From: Polaromonas sp. YR568
Lineage (GTDB): Bacteria; Pseudomonadota; Gammaproteobacteria; Burkholderiales; Burkholderiaceae
Assembly (NCBI GenBank): GCA_945871335.1
Contig: CAMBWM010000065.1
Span: 1 to 10,745, forward strand
Direction of reading: 5' to 3'
Length of the DNA stretch: 10,745 nucleotides
Position numbers and translations under genes: made by a program. Of this stretch, positions 1 through 10,745 are shown piece after piece (within the stretch, counting starts at the first letter, position 1; each line of letters opens with the position of its first letter). The notes under the pieces were generated by a model. It was given only the letters and a program-made list of their open reading frames with translations, did not search any database and was not told where the DNA came from.

Positions 1-305
1 TAAGTTCAAAAAAGCTGATGACCCCGTTGCCGGTGGTGATCTCAAAGCCATGCAATCCGAGGTGGCAAAGCGTCCGGGTGAAGTACGCTTTCTTCACGGA
101 GAACCGTGCGTAATTTAGGCTCTCGTCCATGGCCAAGGTCAACGGGGCATTGACCCTGAAGATCCAAGAGTTCTATGACCAGATTGTGGGCATCTACGGC
201 TGTCCACGCCATTTCTCTGATATGCGCGATGCTGATTTAGCTTCCGGCGAGAACCGGGTGGCCAGGTTGGTCGATGACTTGAGCTGGCTCGACTTTAGAG
301 CCTGA
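1..305 (+). pseudogene. Decayed IS3-family transposase (orfB remnant, possibly with an orfA tail)
   Basis: This is a relic of an IS3-family insertion sequence. In the frame starting with GTG at 78, the translation reads VKYAFFTENRA, then an in-frame TAA at 111-113, then FRLSSMAKV. That is the typical beginning of an IS3 OrfB. The same frame continues from ATG 129 to TGA 303-305 (58 codons) with ALTLKIQEFYDQ, GIYGCPRHFSDMRD and ENRVARLV. These match the helix-turn-helix-like region of OrfB, usually of the form IYGSPRI..LR....R.RVARLM. The stretch normally lying between MAKV and ALTLKI is missing, and everything after VARLV, including the DDE catalytic core, is gone. Another frame at about 2-77 reads DLKAMQSEVAKR and could be the coiled-coil tail of OrfA, but this is weak. 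No terminal inverted repeats were recognised. The left edge is cut by the window. It cannot encode an active transposase. Confidence 0.72.
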
Positions 306-318
306 ATCAAGCTCCGTC

Positions 319-344
319 ATTACGGTAATTGGCCAACGTAAAAT
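319..344 (+). promoter_or_regulatory. Possible promoter/operator region before the frnE-like gene
   Basis: The 73-bp gap between the transposase relic and the first intact gene holds an 11-bp inverted repeat, ATTAC-G-GTAAT (319-329), followed by TAAAAT (339-344), which is a five-of-six match to a sigma-70 -10 box. No good -35 hexamer sits 16-18 bp upstream of it; the palindrome occupies that spacer. This is the only sizeable gap before the left cluster, so a promoter is expected here, but the elements are weak and the assignment is tentative. Confidence 0.25.
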
Positions 345-378
345 CTGGTTCACACTCAAGAGCTAGTAATTCGCCGCC

Positions 379-1050
379 ATGACAACATCACTCAAAATAG
401 ATTTCGTCTCCGATGTCTCCTGCCCCTGGTGCGTGGTTGGCTTGCTGGCGCTGGACCAGGCCCTGGTGCGTGTCAGCCCTGAGGTTAGCGCGACGCTGCA
501 CTTTCAACCCTTCGAGCTGAACCCGACCATGGGGCCTGAAGGCCAGGACATCACCGAGCACATCACGCAAAAGTACGGTATTTCAGAGGCTCAGGCCGAA
601 GCCAACAGGGCGGTCATCCGTGAGCGGGGGGTGGCCTTGGGCTTTACCTTCAGTGGCACCAACTCAGACGGTGGCGGGCGCAGCCGAACTTACAACACCT
701 TTGACGCGCATCGCTTGCTGCATTGGGCGCACACGGTAGGCGCTGACCAGCAGAAAGCGCTCAAAGAAGGGCTTTTCAAGGCCTATTTCACTGAAGGTGA
801 AAGCCCTGCATCGCACGCCGTATTGATCAAAGTGGCGCAATCTTCGGGACTCGATCCCGTTCGTGCGGCCGGTCTTTTGAACTCGGATGAATTCGCTATA
901 GAAGTGCGCGAAAGTGAGCAGTTCTACCAGTCTCAGGGGATTCACTCGGTGCCTGCTGTCATCATCAATGACCGCCACTTGATCTCTGGCGGTCAGCCGG
1001 TCGAAGTATTTGAGCAGGCACTGCGCCAGATAGCCCGGGCCGGCACTTAA
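379..1050 (+). CDS. DsbA-family oxidoreductase, FrnE-like
   Basis: This is a thioredoxin-fold protein of the DsbA superfamily, FrnE branch (often annotated as a polyketide biosynthesis protein or 2-hydroxychromene-2-carboxylate isomerase-like). The CPWC active site lies at residues 15-18 directly after the first beta strand, so a thiol-disulfide redox role is likely. Other family marks are NTFDAHRL (106-113), the cis-proline loop SVPA (190-193) and ISGGQP (202-207). The length of 223 residues is slightly above the usual 210-215, because a Gly/Ser-rich stretch (about residues 92-104) precedes NTFDAHRL. There is no signal peptide, so it is cytoplasmic, unlike periplasmic DsbA. The ATG at 379 fits the family start, although the ribosome binding site is poor. 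It is the first gene of the + strand cluster and ends 19 nt before the PaiB-like gene. The substrate is unknown. Confidence 0.9.
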   Translation: MTTSLKIDFVSDVSCPWCVVGLLALDQALVRVSPEVSATLHFQPFELNPTMGPEGQDITEHITQKYGISEAQAEANRAVIRERGVALGFTFSGTNSDGGGRSRTYNTFDAHRLLHWAHTVGADQQKALKEGLFKAYFTEGESPASHAVLIKVAQSSGLDPVRAAGLLNSDEFAIEVRESEQFYQSQGIHSVPAVIINDRHLISGGQPVEVFEQALRQIARAGT

Positions 1051-1069
1051 CTCAGCCGGGACATCAGCC

Positions 1070-4079
<3,010 letters not shown>

Positions 4080-4103
4080 AAAAAATGTCAATGAGCTACG
4101 CGC

Positions 4104-4526
4104 TTACTTGACTAGCAGAACAGGCACTCCGGCGTCGGTCAGTACGCGCTGAGCCACGCTGCCCATGACAGCCCGTCCCAGCAAACCATGACCGTGAGTT
4201 CCCATCACAATCATGTGCACTTTTTCGCGGCGGCTTGCATTCAGCACTTCATTGGCTGCTGAGCCAAGCACCCAGGCTGCTTTGTACTTGATCTTGTGCT
4301 TGCCAAGAAAGCGCTCAATAGGTTTGAGTACTTTGCCGGCCTCATCTGCGTGGTAGTCATTGACAGTTGACGCACCCACCATCCGCTTGACCCGCGCAGG
4401 AATAGGCGCTTGTACATTCAGTACCACCAGCTCATCATCCGGACCACACAGACCTTCGTGCGTGACTAAAAAAGCCAAGGCTTTTTTGGTGTAAGTACTG
4501 CCATCGACAGCCATCAAGAGTTTCAT
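4104..4526 (-). CDS. Universal stress protein, UspA family (second of pair)
   Basis: This single-domain Usp of 140 residues has the start strand KLLMAVDGS (D8 contacts the adenine in ATP-binding members) and the complete nucleotide-binding signature G-2x-G-9x-G-S at 109-123 (GTHG, then MGS), so it is probably an ATP-binding type Usp. It ends in VPVLLVK, as usual for the family. A ribosome binding site AAGGAA (4531-4536) sits 4 nt before the ATG. The gene lies 51 nt downstream of the other usp gene, with no recognisable promoter in between, so the two are probably one transcript under the FNR-type site. Usp proteins are cytoplasmic dimers that aid survival of starvation, oxidative or low-oxygen stress. 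The specific role here is unknown. Confidence 0.92.
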   Translation of the reverse strand: MKLLMAVDGSTYTKKALAFLVTHEGLCGPDDELVVLNVQAPIPARVKRMVGASTVNDYHADEAGKVLKPIERFLGKHKIKYKAAWVLGSAANEVLNASRREKVHMIVMGTHGHGLLGRAVMGSVAQRVLTDAGVPVLLVK

Positions 4527-4577
4527 TTTTTTCCTTGAAGTTAAAAAATAGGTTGTTACGACCGATGGCTTCTGTTT

Positions 4578-5045
4578 TCAGTGGAGTTCAGGCTCTTTGG
4601 TCTGACTGGAGCGGAGCACCAGCACGGGTACGGGTGACAGACGAATGATCTGTTCAGCACCGCTGCCCATGAGCACGCGGCCAAGTCCCCGGCGACCGTG
4701 TGTGCCGACGACCATCAGATCTGCGTTAAAGCGGGTGGCCGAATCAGCCACTACCTCGGCCAGACGTTCGCCAAAGTTGTCAAATAACTGCGTGTCAGCC
4801 TGCACACCCTCAGCCCGCGCCAGCTCCAGCGCGTCGTCTAAAATTTTTCTTCCACTTTGGCGCATCACTTCAATGACATCCCCTGAATACGCGCCATAAG
4901 GATCGGCGGTCATCGGTGTCAAACCTTCGACCACATGAACCAGGTGCACGCAACCGCTTGCCTCCCGGGCCATTTGCAATGCAGTCACCAAGGCCTTTTG
5001 GGCCGTCTCGCTGCCATCGACTGGAACCACGATACGCTTGTACAT
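4578..5045 (-). CDS. Universal stress protein, UspA family (first of pair)
   Basis: This 155-residue single Usp domain has the N-terminal strand KRIVVPVDGS (D10) and an ATP-binding signature at 114-128 (GTHG, nine residues, GS). It carries a longer 40-70 loop than its neighbour (GLTPMTADPYGAYSGD) and ends in VPVLVLR plus a short polar tail. The two usp products are divergent paralogues, not a recent duplication. A strong ribosome binding site AGGAGA (5051-5056) lies 5 nt before the ATG. A perfect FNR-type palindrome lies at 5098-5111, so induction under oxygen limitation is likely by analogy with Anr/FNR-dependent usp genes in other proteobacteria. Confidence 0.93.
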   Translation of the reverse strand: MYKRIVVPVDGSETAQKALVTALQMAREASGCVHLVHVVEGLTPMTADPYGAYSGDVIEVMRQSGRKILDDALELARAEGVQADTQLFDNFGERLAEVVADSATRFNADLMVVGTHGRRGLGRVLMGSGAEQIIRLSPVPVLVLRSSQTKEPELH

Positions 5046-5097
5046 AGCTTTCTCCTGTTGTTGTTATCAAGTGTCAGCCACGGCACGTGTACCTGAC

Positions 5098-5111
5098 TTG
5101 ATCTGCATCAA
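5098..5111 (-). promoter_or_regulatory. FNR/Anr-type binding site upstream of the usp pair
   Basis: TTGATCTGCATCAA is a perfect match to the FNR/Anr consensus TTGAT-N4-ATCAA. Its centre (5104.5) is 59 bp upstream of the usp start codon. If FNR binds as a class II activator at -41.5, transcription would begin near 5063, and the -10 position would be GACACT (minus strand, 5075-5070), which keeps the key A and T. Another candidate -10 is GATAAC (minus strand, 5069-5064). The site lies after the end of fadH on the same strand, so only the usp genes are positioned to be controlled by it. The promoter geometry is inference; the palindrome itself is directly seen. Confidence 0.75.
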
Positions 5112-5189
5112 CAGTTCGCGATCAAGGCGTGGAAGTCAGCCCGGGCAATGTGCCGGGCATGTGGTCATTCAGGCTAAAGGGTGAGCGCT

Positions 5190-7244
<2,055 letters not shown>

Positions 7245-7285
7245 TCAGCTTGGCATTTCACAAAAAGGAAGCCTGGACTTTAGTT

Positions 7286-7325
7286 AACATAATATACATC
7301 GTAGAACAGATTTAAAAGATCTTTT
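7286..7325 (-). promoter_or_regulatory. AT-rich probable fadH promoter with a 12-bp palindrome
   Basis: The 107-bp gap between the ankyrin gene and fadH is markedly AT-rich. On the minus strand it contains TATATT (7296-7291) and the overlapping TATTAT (7294-7289), both plausible -10 boxes, preceded by T-rich sequence with no good -35 match. A perfect palindrome AAAAGATCTTTT (7314-7325) touches the ankyrin stop codon and would lie around the -35 position, where it could be an operator or simply the tail of a terminator. No known regulator site was recognised. Confidence 0.35.
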
Positions 7326-7993
7326 CACCATTTGCCTCTGGGCTGCAGGCGCAAAATGGACTCTGAAATAAGTGCCTGGGCATCAACGCGGTTACCAAGC
7401 CGGGCAAAATCCAGAGGGTTTAGCCCCTGTTCATTTTTTAACAAAGGCTCAGCGCCTTCATCCAGCAAAAGTCTAACAGCGGCGGCACTGCCGTACTGGG
7501 CAGCCATCATCAAAGGTGTTGTGCCGTTGGGCGATTGGGCGTTCACAAATGCATGGTTGTCCAGCAAAAGCCGAACCAGTTGAACATCACCTTGGGTAGC
7601 CGCGTAATGTAGCGGCGTCCAGCCTGACTTGTTAACGTCTGCGTCCTTGCTTATCAAGAGCTTGGCCAAAGACAAGTGGCCTTTGAGCGCCGCATACATC
7701 AGGGCATTTTCGCCGGCCTGATTGACAAAATTAAGGTCCGTTCCCTTGGCCTCAATCAGCACCTTCGCGACTTTGAGTGAGGGCTCGGCAATGGCCATGA
7801 TGAGCCCGTGGCGAGCTTCAGGGTCCAGGGTGTTAGGGTCAAAACCGCGCTGTATCAAGCGTTGAACGGTCAGCGCATCGTCTTGTTTAATGGCCTTGAA
7901 ATAGTCTTCGTAGGAGCCGGCTTTGCAGGTAGAAAATCCATATAAAACAAGGCCAATAAAGACAAACTTAAAGTAAATTATTGGATTTTTCAT
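7325..7993 (-). CDS. Exported ankyrin-repeat protein
   Basis: This 222-residue protein has an N-terminal signal peptide: a short basic start, a hydrophobic core at residues 5-20 (IIYFKFVFIGLVLYGF), and a likely cleavage after CKA (about residue 25). The cysteine at 23 lacks a convincing lipobox. The mature part is about five ankyrin units: a degenerate one at about 28-58, one at 62-92, a shortened one at 94-122, and two near-consensus ones at 124-153 (GWTPLHYAATQGDVQLVRLLLDN) and 157-188 (GTTPLMMAAQYGSAAAVRLLLDEGA), with a capping half-repeat after 190. Ankyrin repeats mediate protein-protein contact, so a periplasmic scaffold or inhibitor role is possible, but no partner is known. The ATG lies 18 nt after the tatD stop, so it is probably the last gene of the tmk-holB-tatD transcript. 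The ribosome binding site is weak, and the 5' end is AT-rich compared with its neighbours. Confidence 0.88.
   Translation of the reverse strand: MKNPIIYFKFVFIGLVLYGFSTCKAGSYEDYFKAIKQDDALTVQRLIQRGFDPNTLDPEARHGLIMAIAEPSLKVAKVLIEAKGTDLNFVNQAGENALMYAALKGHLSLAKLLISKDADVNKSGWTPLHYAATQGDVQLVRLLLDNHAFVNAQSPNGTTPLMMAAQYGSAAAVRLLLDEGAEPLLKNEQGLNPLDFARLGNRVDAQALISESILRLQPRGKW
7328..7359 (-). terminator. Possible terminator hairpin at the end of the ankyrin gene
   Basis: An inverted repeat with 10 paired bases (arms 7359-7347 and 7337-7328 on the minus strand, one 3-nt bulge, 9-nt loop) covers the last codons of the ankyrin gene. A TTTT run follows only after about 9 nt, as part of the AAAAGATCTTTT palindrome, so this is not a classical intrinsic terminator. 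It is at the right place to end the tmk-holB-tatD operon before fadH. Confidence 0.28.
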
Positions 7994-8011
7994 GCGCTGT
8001 CTGTGACGGGA

Positions 8012-8809
8012 TCAGTGGCCGTCAGTTCGCAAAAAAAGCTGTTCGAAATTCAGACTTGTCATTTCGGCAACAGTCTCGATAGGCAGGCTTTTGAGCTCTG
8101 CAATTTGTTGGGCAACCAGAGGCACATACGAGGGATTGTTAGTTTTACCACGGTAGGGCATGGGCGCCAGATAGGGGCTGTCGGTCTCGATGAGCATGCG
8201 GTCCATAGGCACAAAAGAAGCCACTTCACGCAAGTCGGCGGCGTTTTTGAAGGTCAAAATCCCGGAAAAGGAAATGTAAAACCCCAAATCTAAGGCTGCA
8301 CGGGCCACGTCCTGAGTTTCAGTGAAGCAATGAAAAACGCCCCCTGCAGAGCCGATTCCAGCGTCTTCACCCTCCTCTTTCAAGATCTCCAAAGTGTCTT
8401 TTGAGGCGCTTCGTGTGTGAATGATCAAGGGTTTGGCGGTTTGGCGAGCGGCACGAATATGAATTCTAAAGCGCTCACGCTGCCAGGCCATGTCAGCCAC
8501 GCTGCGCTCGCCCAAGCGAAAGTAATCCAGCCCGGTTTCACCAATACCAAGCACTTTGGGCAAGGCTGCTCGGCTTAAAAGATCGTCTAGCGAGGGCTCG
8601 CGCACGCCTTCGTTGTCCGGATGAACGCCAGCGGTACACCAAAAATTATCGTAAGACAGGGCCAGCGAATGCACCTCGTCAAACTCTTCCAGTGTGGTGC
8701 AGATCACCATCGCACGATCAACACCGGCCGCTTGCATGGCCTGACGTATCTGCGGCAGATCGCCCTTGAGCTCCGGAAAATTAAGGTGGCAATGTGAGTC
8801 TGTGAACAT
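8012..8809 (-). CDS. TatD-family metal-dependent deoxyribonuclease (YcfH type)
   Basis: This 265-residue TIM-barrel hydrolase has all metal-site residues of the TatD family: H6 and H8 in DSHCHL, E91 in IGETGLDYF, H131 in IIHTRSA, H160 in VFHCFTE and D210 in IETDSPYLAP. TatD proteins act as 3'-5' exonucleases on DNA or as DNA-repair nucleases; the substrate of the YcfH branch is not settled. The length equals that of E. coli YcfH, and the position after holB is the same as in E. coli. ATG 8809 is chosen because the family begins at MFxDSHCHL. A TTG at 8845 would add 12 unrelated residues but lies closer to the holB stop, so it cannot be excluded, since no clear ribosome binding site precedes ATG 8809. 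Confidence 0.93.
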   Translation of the reverse strand: MFTDSHCHLNFPELKGDLPQIRQAMQAAGVDRAMVICTTLEEFDEVHSLALSYDNFWCTAGVHPDNEGVREPSLDDLLSRAALPKVLGIGETGLDYFRLGERSVADMAWQRERFRIHIRAARQTAKPLIIHTRSASKDTLEILKEEGEDAGIGSAGGVFHCFTETQDVARAALDLGFYISFSGILTFKNAADLREVASFVPMDRMLIETDSPYLAPMPYRGKTNNPSYVPLVAQQIAELKSLPIETVAEMTSLNFEQLFLRTDGH

Positions 8810-8848
8810 TGAAAAATCTGAAATTGAGCGTGGGTTCAGGGCCAAGGC

Positions 8849-10006
8849 CTAGCGCGTATTGAGCGCCAGACTGGCACGGCTGACCAGCGCCTCCAGCATC
8901 AAGCCGGGGTTGTAAGGATGCTCGACGGTTCGACTGGTGGTAGCCAATTCTTTGGACCAGGACGCTAGCGCGAACAAACTGGCCGGGCTCGCCGCAGGCA
9001 AAGCGGCGTTGGCGCCGGGGCGTTGCGCAGGCAAAGGCAAGTCCGACGCACTGAAAAACCGCGGCTGTGCACCCAGCTTGACAGTCCACATGTCATGACA
9101 AAGCTTTTGCAAGGCATCGACGACCATGGGCGGGGTCAAATCGCCCAAAGCACTGACATCGCCGCGGGCCATGGCTTTGGGCAGTGCACGCCAGTCGCGC
9201 GCAGCTTGAGCTGAAGCACCACCGCGCACCCATTCCAGCGCATCCGCAGGGCGGCCACCCGCCGCTGCGAGCAATACACGCAAATCATCGGGCTGGGGGG
9301 GCGCCGCTTGGCTCGCTGCCTTGGCGCTCTTGACACTTTTGCCGCCCTCATCGCCGTCTGCAGCAGGGGCATCGGGCTCGGCGCTAACCCGGGCTAGCCA
9401 GGCCAGGCTCTCTTCAAAGCCGGGCCAGCGCATGGCGTGAGACTGGCAACGGCTGCGAATGGTGGGCAAGATCTGCTGCGTCGCCTCGGTCGCCAGCACA
9501 AACTTGACTTCGCCGGGCGGCTCTTCCAGGGTCTTGAGCAAGGTATTGGCCGTGATGGTGTTCATGCGCTCTGCCGGAAAAACCAGCACCACTTTGGTGT
9601 CGCCACGCGAGCGGGTGAACTGCGTGAAGCTGACTGCTTCGCGTGCAGCATCCACCTTGATTTCTTTGCTGGGTTTGCGTTTTTTAGCGTCCAGTTCTTC
9701 CTGGGTTTTCTGGTCCAGAGGCCAGCCTAATTCCAAAAAAAGCGTTTCAGGCATGAGCAAGCACAGGTCAGCATGGGTGTGCACGTTCACCGAGTGGCAG
9801 CTGCCGCAGAGTCCGCAGGCGCCTTGGGGCGTAGGGGCTTCGCACAACCAAGCCCTGGCCAAAGCCAGCGCCAGTTCAAACTGCCCCAGACCCGATGGCC
9901 CGCTCAAAAGCCAGGCATGCCCGCGTTGCGACAGAAGGCTTTGCAGCTGGTCCTGCAGCCAGGGTGCCAGTGCAGGGACGGCCTTCACGGGGGCGCTGTT
10001 GCTCAC
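8849..10006 (-). CDS. holB: DNA polymerase III subunit delta'
   Basis: This 385-residue subunit is part of the clamp loader that places the beta sliding clamp on DNA. The AAA+ fold is visible, but the P-loop is degenerate ([12 protein letters not shown], no lysine), as expected for delta', which does not hydrolyse ATP. A zinc module is formed by C55, C64, C67 and C70 (CGLCGSC). Further marks are [22 protein letters not shown] (143-164) and the SRC motif at 185-187 (IRSRC). A low-complexity Ala/Asp/Lys/Pro-rich linker (about 209-241) separates the AAA+ lid from the C-terminal collar domain and makes the protein longer than the 334 residues of E. coli HolB. GTG 10006 overlaps the tmk stop as GTGA and is preferred to the ORF extension into tmk. 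No PilZ gene follows it; the TatD gene comes 39 nt later. Confidence 0.95.
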   Translation of the reverse strand: MSNSAPVKAVPALAPWLQDQLQSLLSQRGHAWLLSGPSGLGQFELALALARAWLCEAPTPQGACGLCGSCHSVNVHTHADLCLLMPETLFLELGWPLDQKTQEELDAKKRKPSKEIKVDAAREAVSFTQFTRSRGDTKVVLVFPAERMNTITANTLLKTLEEPPGEVKFVLATEATQQILPTIRSRCQSHAMRWPGFEESLAWLARVSAEPDAPAADGDEGGKSVKSAKAASQAAPPQPDDLRVLLAAAGGRPADALEWVRGGASAQAARDWRALPKAMARGDVSALGDLTPPMVVDALQKLCHDMWTVKLGAQPRFFSASDLPLPAQRPGANAALPAASPASLFALASWSKELATTSRTVEHPYNPGLMLEALVSRASLALNTR

Positions 10007-10647
10007 TTGAGCCAGCCATTGGCTATAAAAACCGCCAACACCGACTGCCATACCGCCGCCTGGGTTTGCGCTGCATCGATACGCGCAAAGCGCGTAGGTT
10101 CAGCCAGCAGCCGGCGGGCATAGCCGTCTGCCACACGCTGAAAAAAAGCCAGCGGCTGCGACTCAAATTTGTCCGGCACACGGGCACCAGCAAGTCGCTT
10201 GGCCGCCTCTTCGGGTGACAGGTCAAACCAGACTGTCAGAGCAGGCTGCACCAGCGCTGGCTGGTCAGCCTTCGTTTGCACCATGCGCTCGAGTTGGCCC
10301 AGCACCTTTTCATCAAATCCGCGGCCACCGCCCTGGTAGGCAAAAGTCGCGTCTGTAAAACGGTCGCATAAGACGACATCGCCACGCCCCAGCGCAGGCA
10401 GGATGACGCAGTCCAGGTGGTCACGGCGGGCCGCAAACATCAGTAAAGCTTCGGTCAAAGGGTCCATAGCATCCTGCAGCACCAGCGAACGCAGCTTCTC
10501 GGCCAACGGCGTGCCGCCGGGCTCCCGGGTCAGTGTGACAGCCCTGCCCTGCGCCTTGAAGGCTTGTGCCAAGGCACTGATGTGGGTGGACTTTCCAGCA
10601 CCATCAATGCCTTCAAAACTGATAACAAGGCCGGACGGCACGCTCAC
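10003..10647 (-). CDS. tmk: Thymidylate kinase
   Basis: This 214-residue enzyme phosphorylates dTMP to dTDP for DNA synthesis. The P-loop [11 protein letters not shown] lies at residues 11-21, followed by the [14 protein letters not shown] substrate motif (about 40-53) and a DRF motif followed by FAYQGGGRG. The LID region reads [11 protein letters not shown], somewhat different from the usual RxxxDRFE. The GTG at 10647 lies only 3 nt after the mltG stop. Another in-frame GTG two codons later is equally compatible with the family. Its TGA overlaps the holB GTG, giving a coupled mltG-tmk-holB set, as in E. coli. Confidence 0.95.
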   Translation of the reverse strand: MSVPSGLVISFEGIDGAGKSTHISALAQAFKAQGRAVTLTREPGGTPLAEKLRSLVLQDAMDPLTEALLMFAARRDHLDCVILPALGRGDVVLCDRFTDATFAYQGGGRGFDEKVLGQLERMVQTKADQPALVQPALTVWFDLSPEEAAKRLAGARVPDKFESQPLAFFQRVADGYARRLLAEPTRFARIDAAQTQAAVWQSVLAVFIANGWLK

Positions 10648-10650
10648 GGT

Positions 10651-10745
10651 TCAGCGACCCCGTATGTATTTGTTCACGGCACGGTTGTGCTCTTCCAGCG
10701 TGACGCTGAACTGGCTGCTGCCATCGCCCCGGGCCACAAAGTACA
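10651..10745 (-). CDS. mltG: Endolytic transglycosylase MltG, 3' end only
   Basis: Only the last 30 codons are inside the window. The tail reads YFVARGDGSSQFSVTLEEHN and then RAVNKYIRGR before TGA (10653-10651). This is the conserved C-terminal end of MltG (YceG), a membrane-anchored murein glycosidase that cuts nascent glycan strands and sets their length. The catalytic glutamate and the membrane segment lie outside the window. The position directly before tmk agrees with the pabC-mltG-tmk-holB order known from other proteobacteria. Confidence 0.88.
   Translation of the reverse strand, partial: YFVARGDGSSQFSVTLEEHNRAVNKYIRGR

Noticed and set aside
4080..4103. Terminator between convergent ldcA and usp genes
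   Set aside because: The 24-nt gap has an A-run but no convincing stem; short GCGC repeats nearby are not enough.
4104..5045. The usp pair as a recent tandem duplication
   Set aside because: The two proteins share only the family motifs and differ in loop length and most residues, so they are old paralogues.
5139..5158. GC-rich inverted repeat (GCCCGG-N8-CCGGGC) downstream of fadH as a terminator
   Set aside because: The stem is only six base pairs and no T-run follows on the minus strand, so I do not call it a terminator.
10007..10051. Upstream extension of holB into tmk
   Set aside because: The added residues are the shadow of the tmk C-terminus; the GTG at 10006 overlaps the tmk stop and fits delta' alignment.

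Overview
The window is chromosomal DNA that looks like a betaproteobacterium of the family Comamonadaceae (Rhodoferax or Polaromonas type). This rests on my recognition of the protein families, the moderately high GC content, and the mltG-tmk-holB-tatD gene order shared with other proteobacteria. No database search was possible, so the genus is an inference.

Layout. Positions 1-305 hold a decayed IS3-family transposase, with an in-frame stop, an internal deletion and no DDE domain. Positions 379-4079 (+ strand) form a tightly packed cluster: a FrnE-type DsbA-fold oxidoreductase, a PaiB-family FMN-binding protein, a long ORF joining the tRNA adenosine deaminase TadA to a DhlA-like haloalkane dehalogenase, and an S66 LD-carboxypeptidase. 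The junctions are a 19-nt gap, an ATGA overlap and a GTGA overlap, so the set is probably co-transcribed and translationally coupled. Positions 4104-5045 (- strand) are two UspA-type universal stress proteins. A perfect FNR/Anr-type palindrome (TTGAT-N4-ATCAA, 5098-5111) lies just upstream of the first one. Positions 5190-7217 (- strand) are fadH, the NADPH-dependent 2,4-dienoyl-CoA reductase, preceded by an AT-rich probable promoter. Positions 7325-10745 (- strand) are an operon read right to left: the 3' end of mltG, tmk, holB, a TatD/YcfH-type deoxyribonuclease, and an exported ankyrin-repeat protein.

Functionally, the right-hand operon is housekeeping: a glycan-strand terminase, dTMP kinase, the DNA polymerase III delta' subunit and a TatD nuclease. 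The middle suggests a low-oxygen stress response (usp pair) next to unsaturated fatty-acid oxidation (fadH). The left cluster mixes tRNA wobble editing, peptidoglycan recycling, a possible dehalogenase and two redox/flavin proteins with no obvious shared pathway.

The most notable observation is the TadA-dehalogenase fusion. The two parts are in frame only because an A-run at 2176-2181 has six bases. With five, tadA would stop at a TGA overlapping the dehalogenase ATG (ATGA at 2191-2194), the same junction style seen elsewhere in the cluster. The fusion is therefore either a recent single-base event or a homopolymer error in the sequence. The second notable observation is the FNR box in front of the usp pair. 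I saw no CRISPR array, tRNA, rRNA or intact mobile element.
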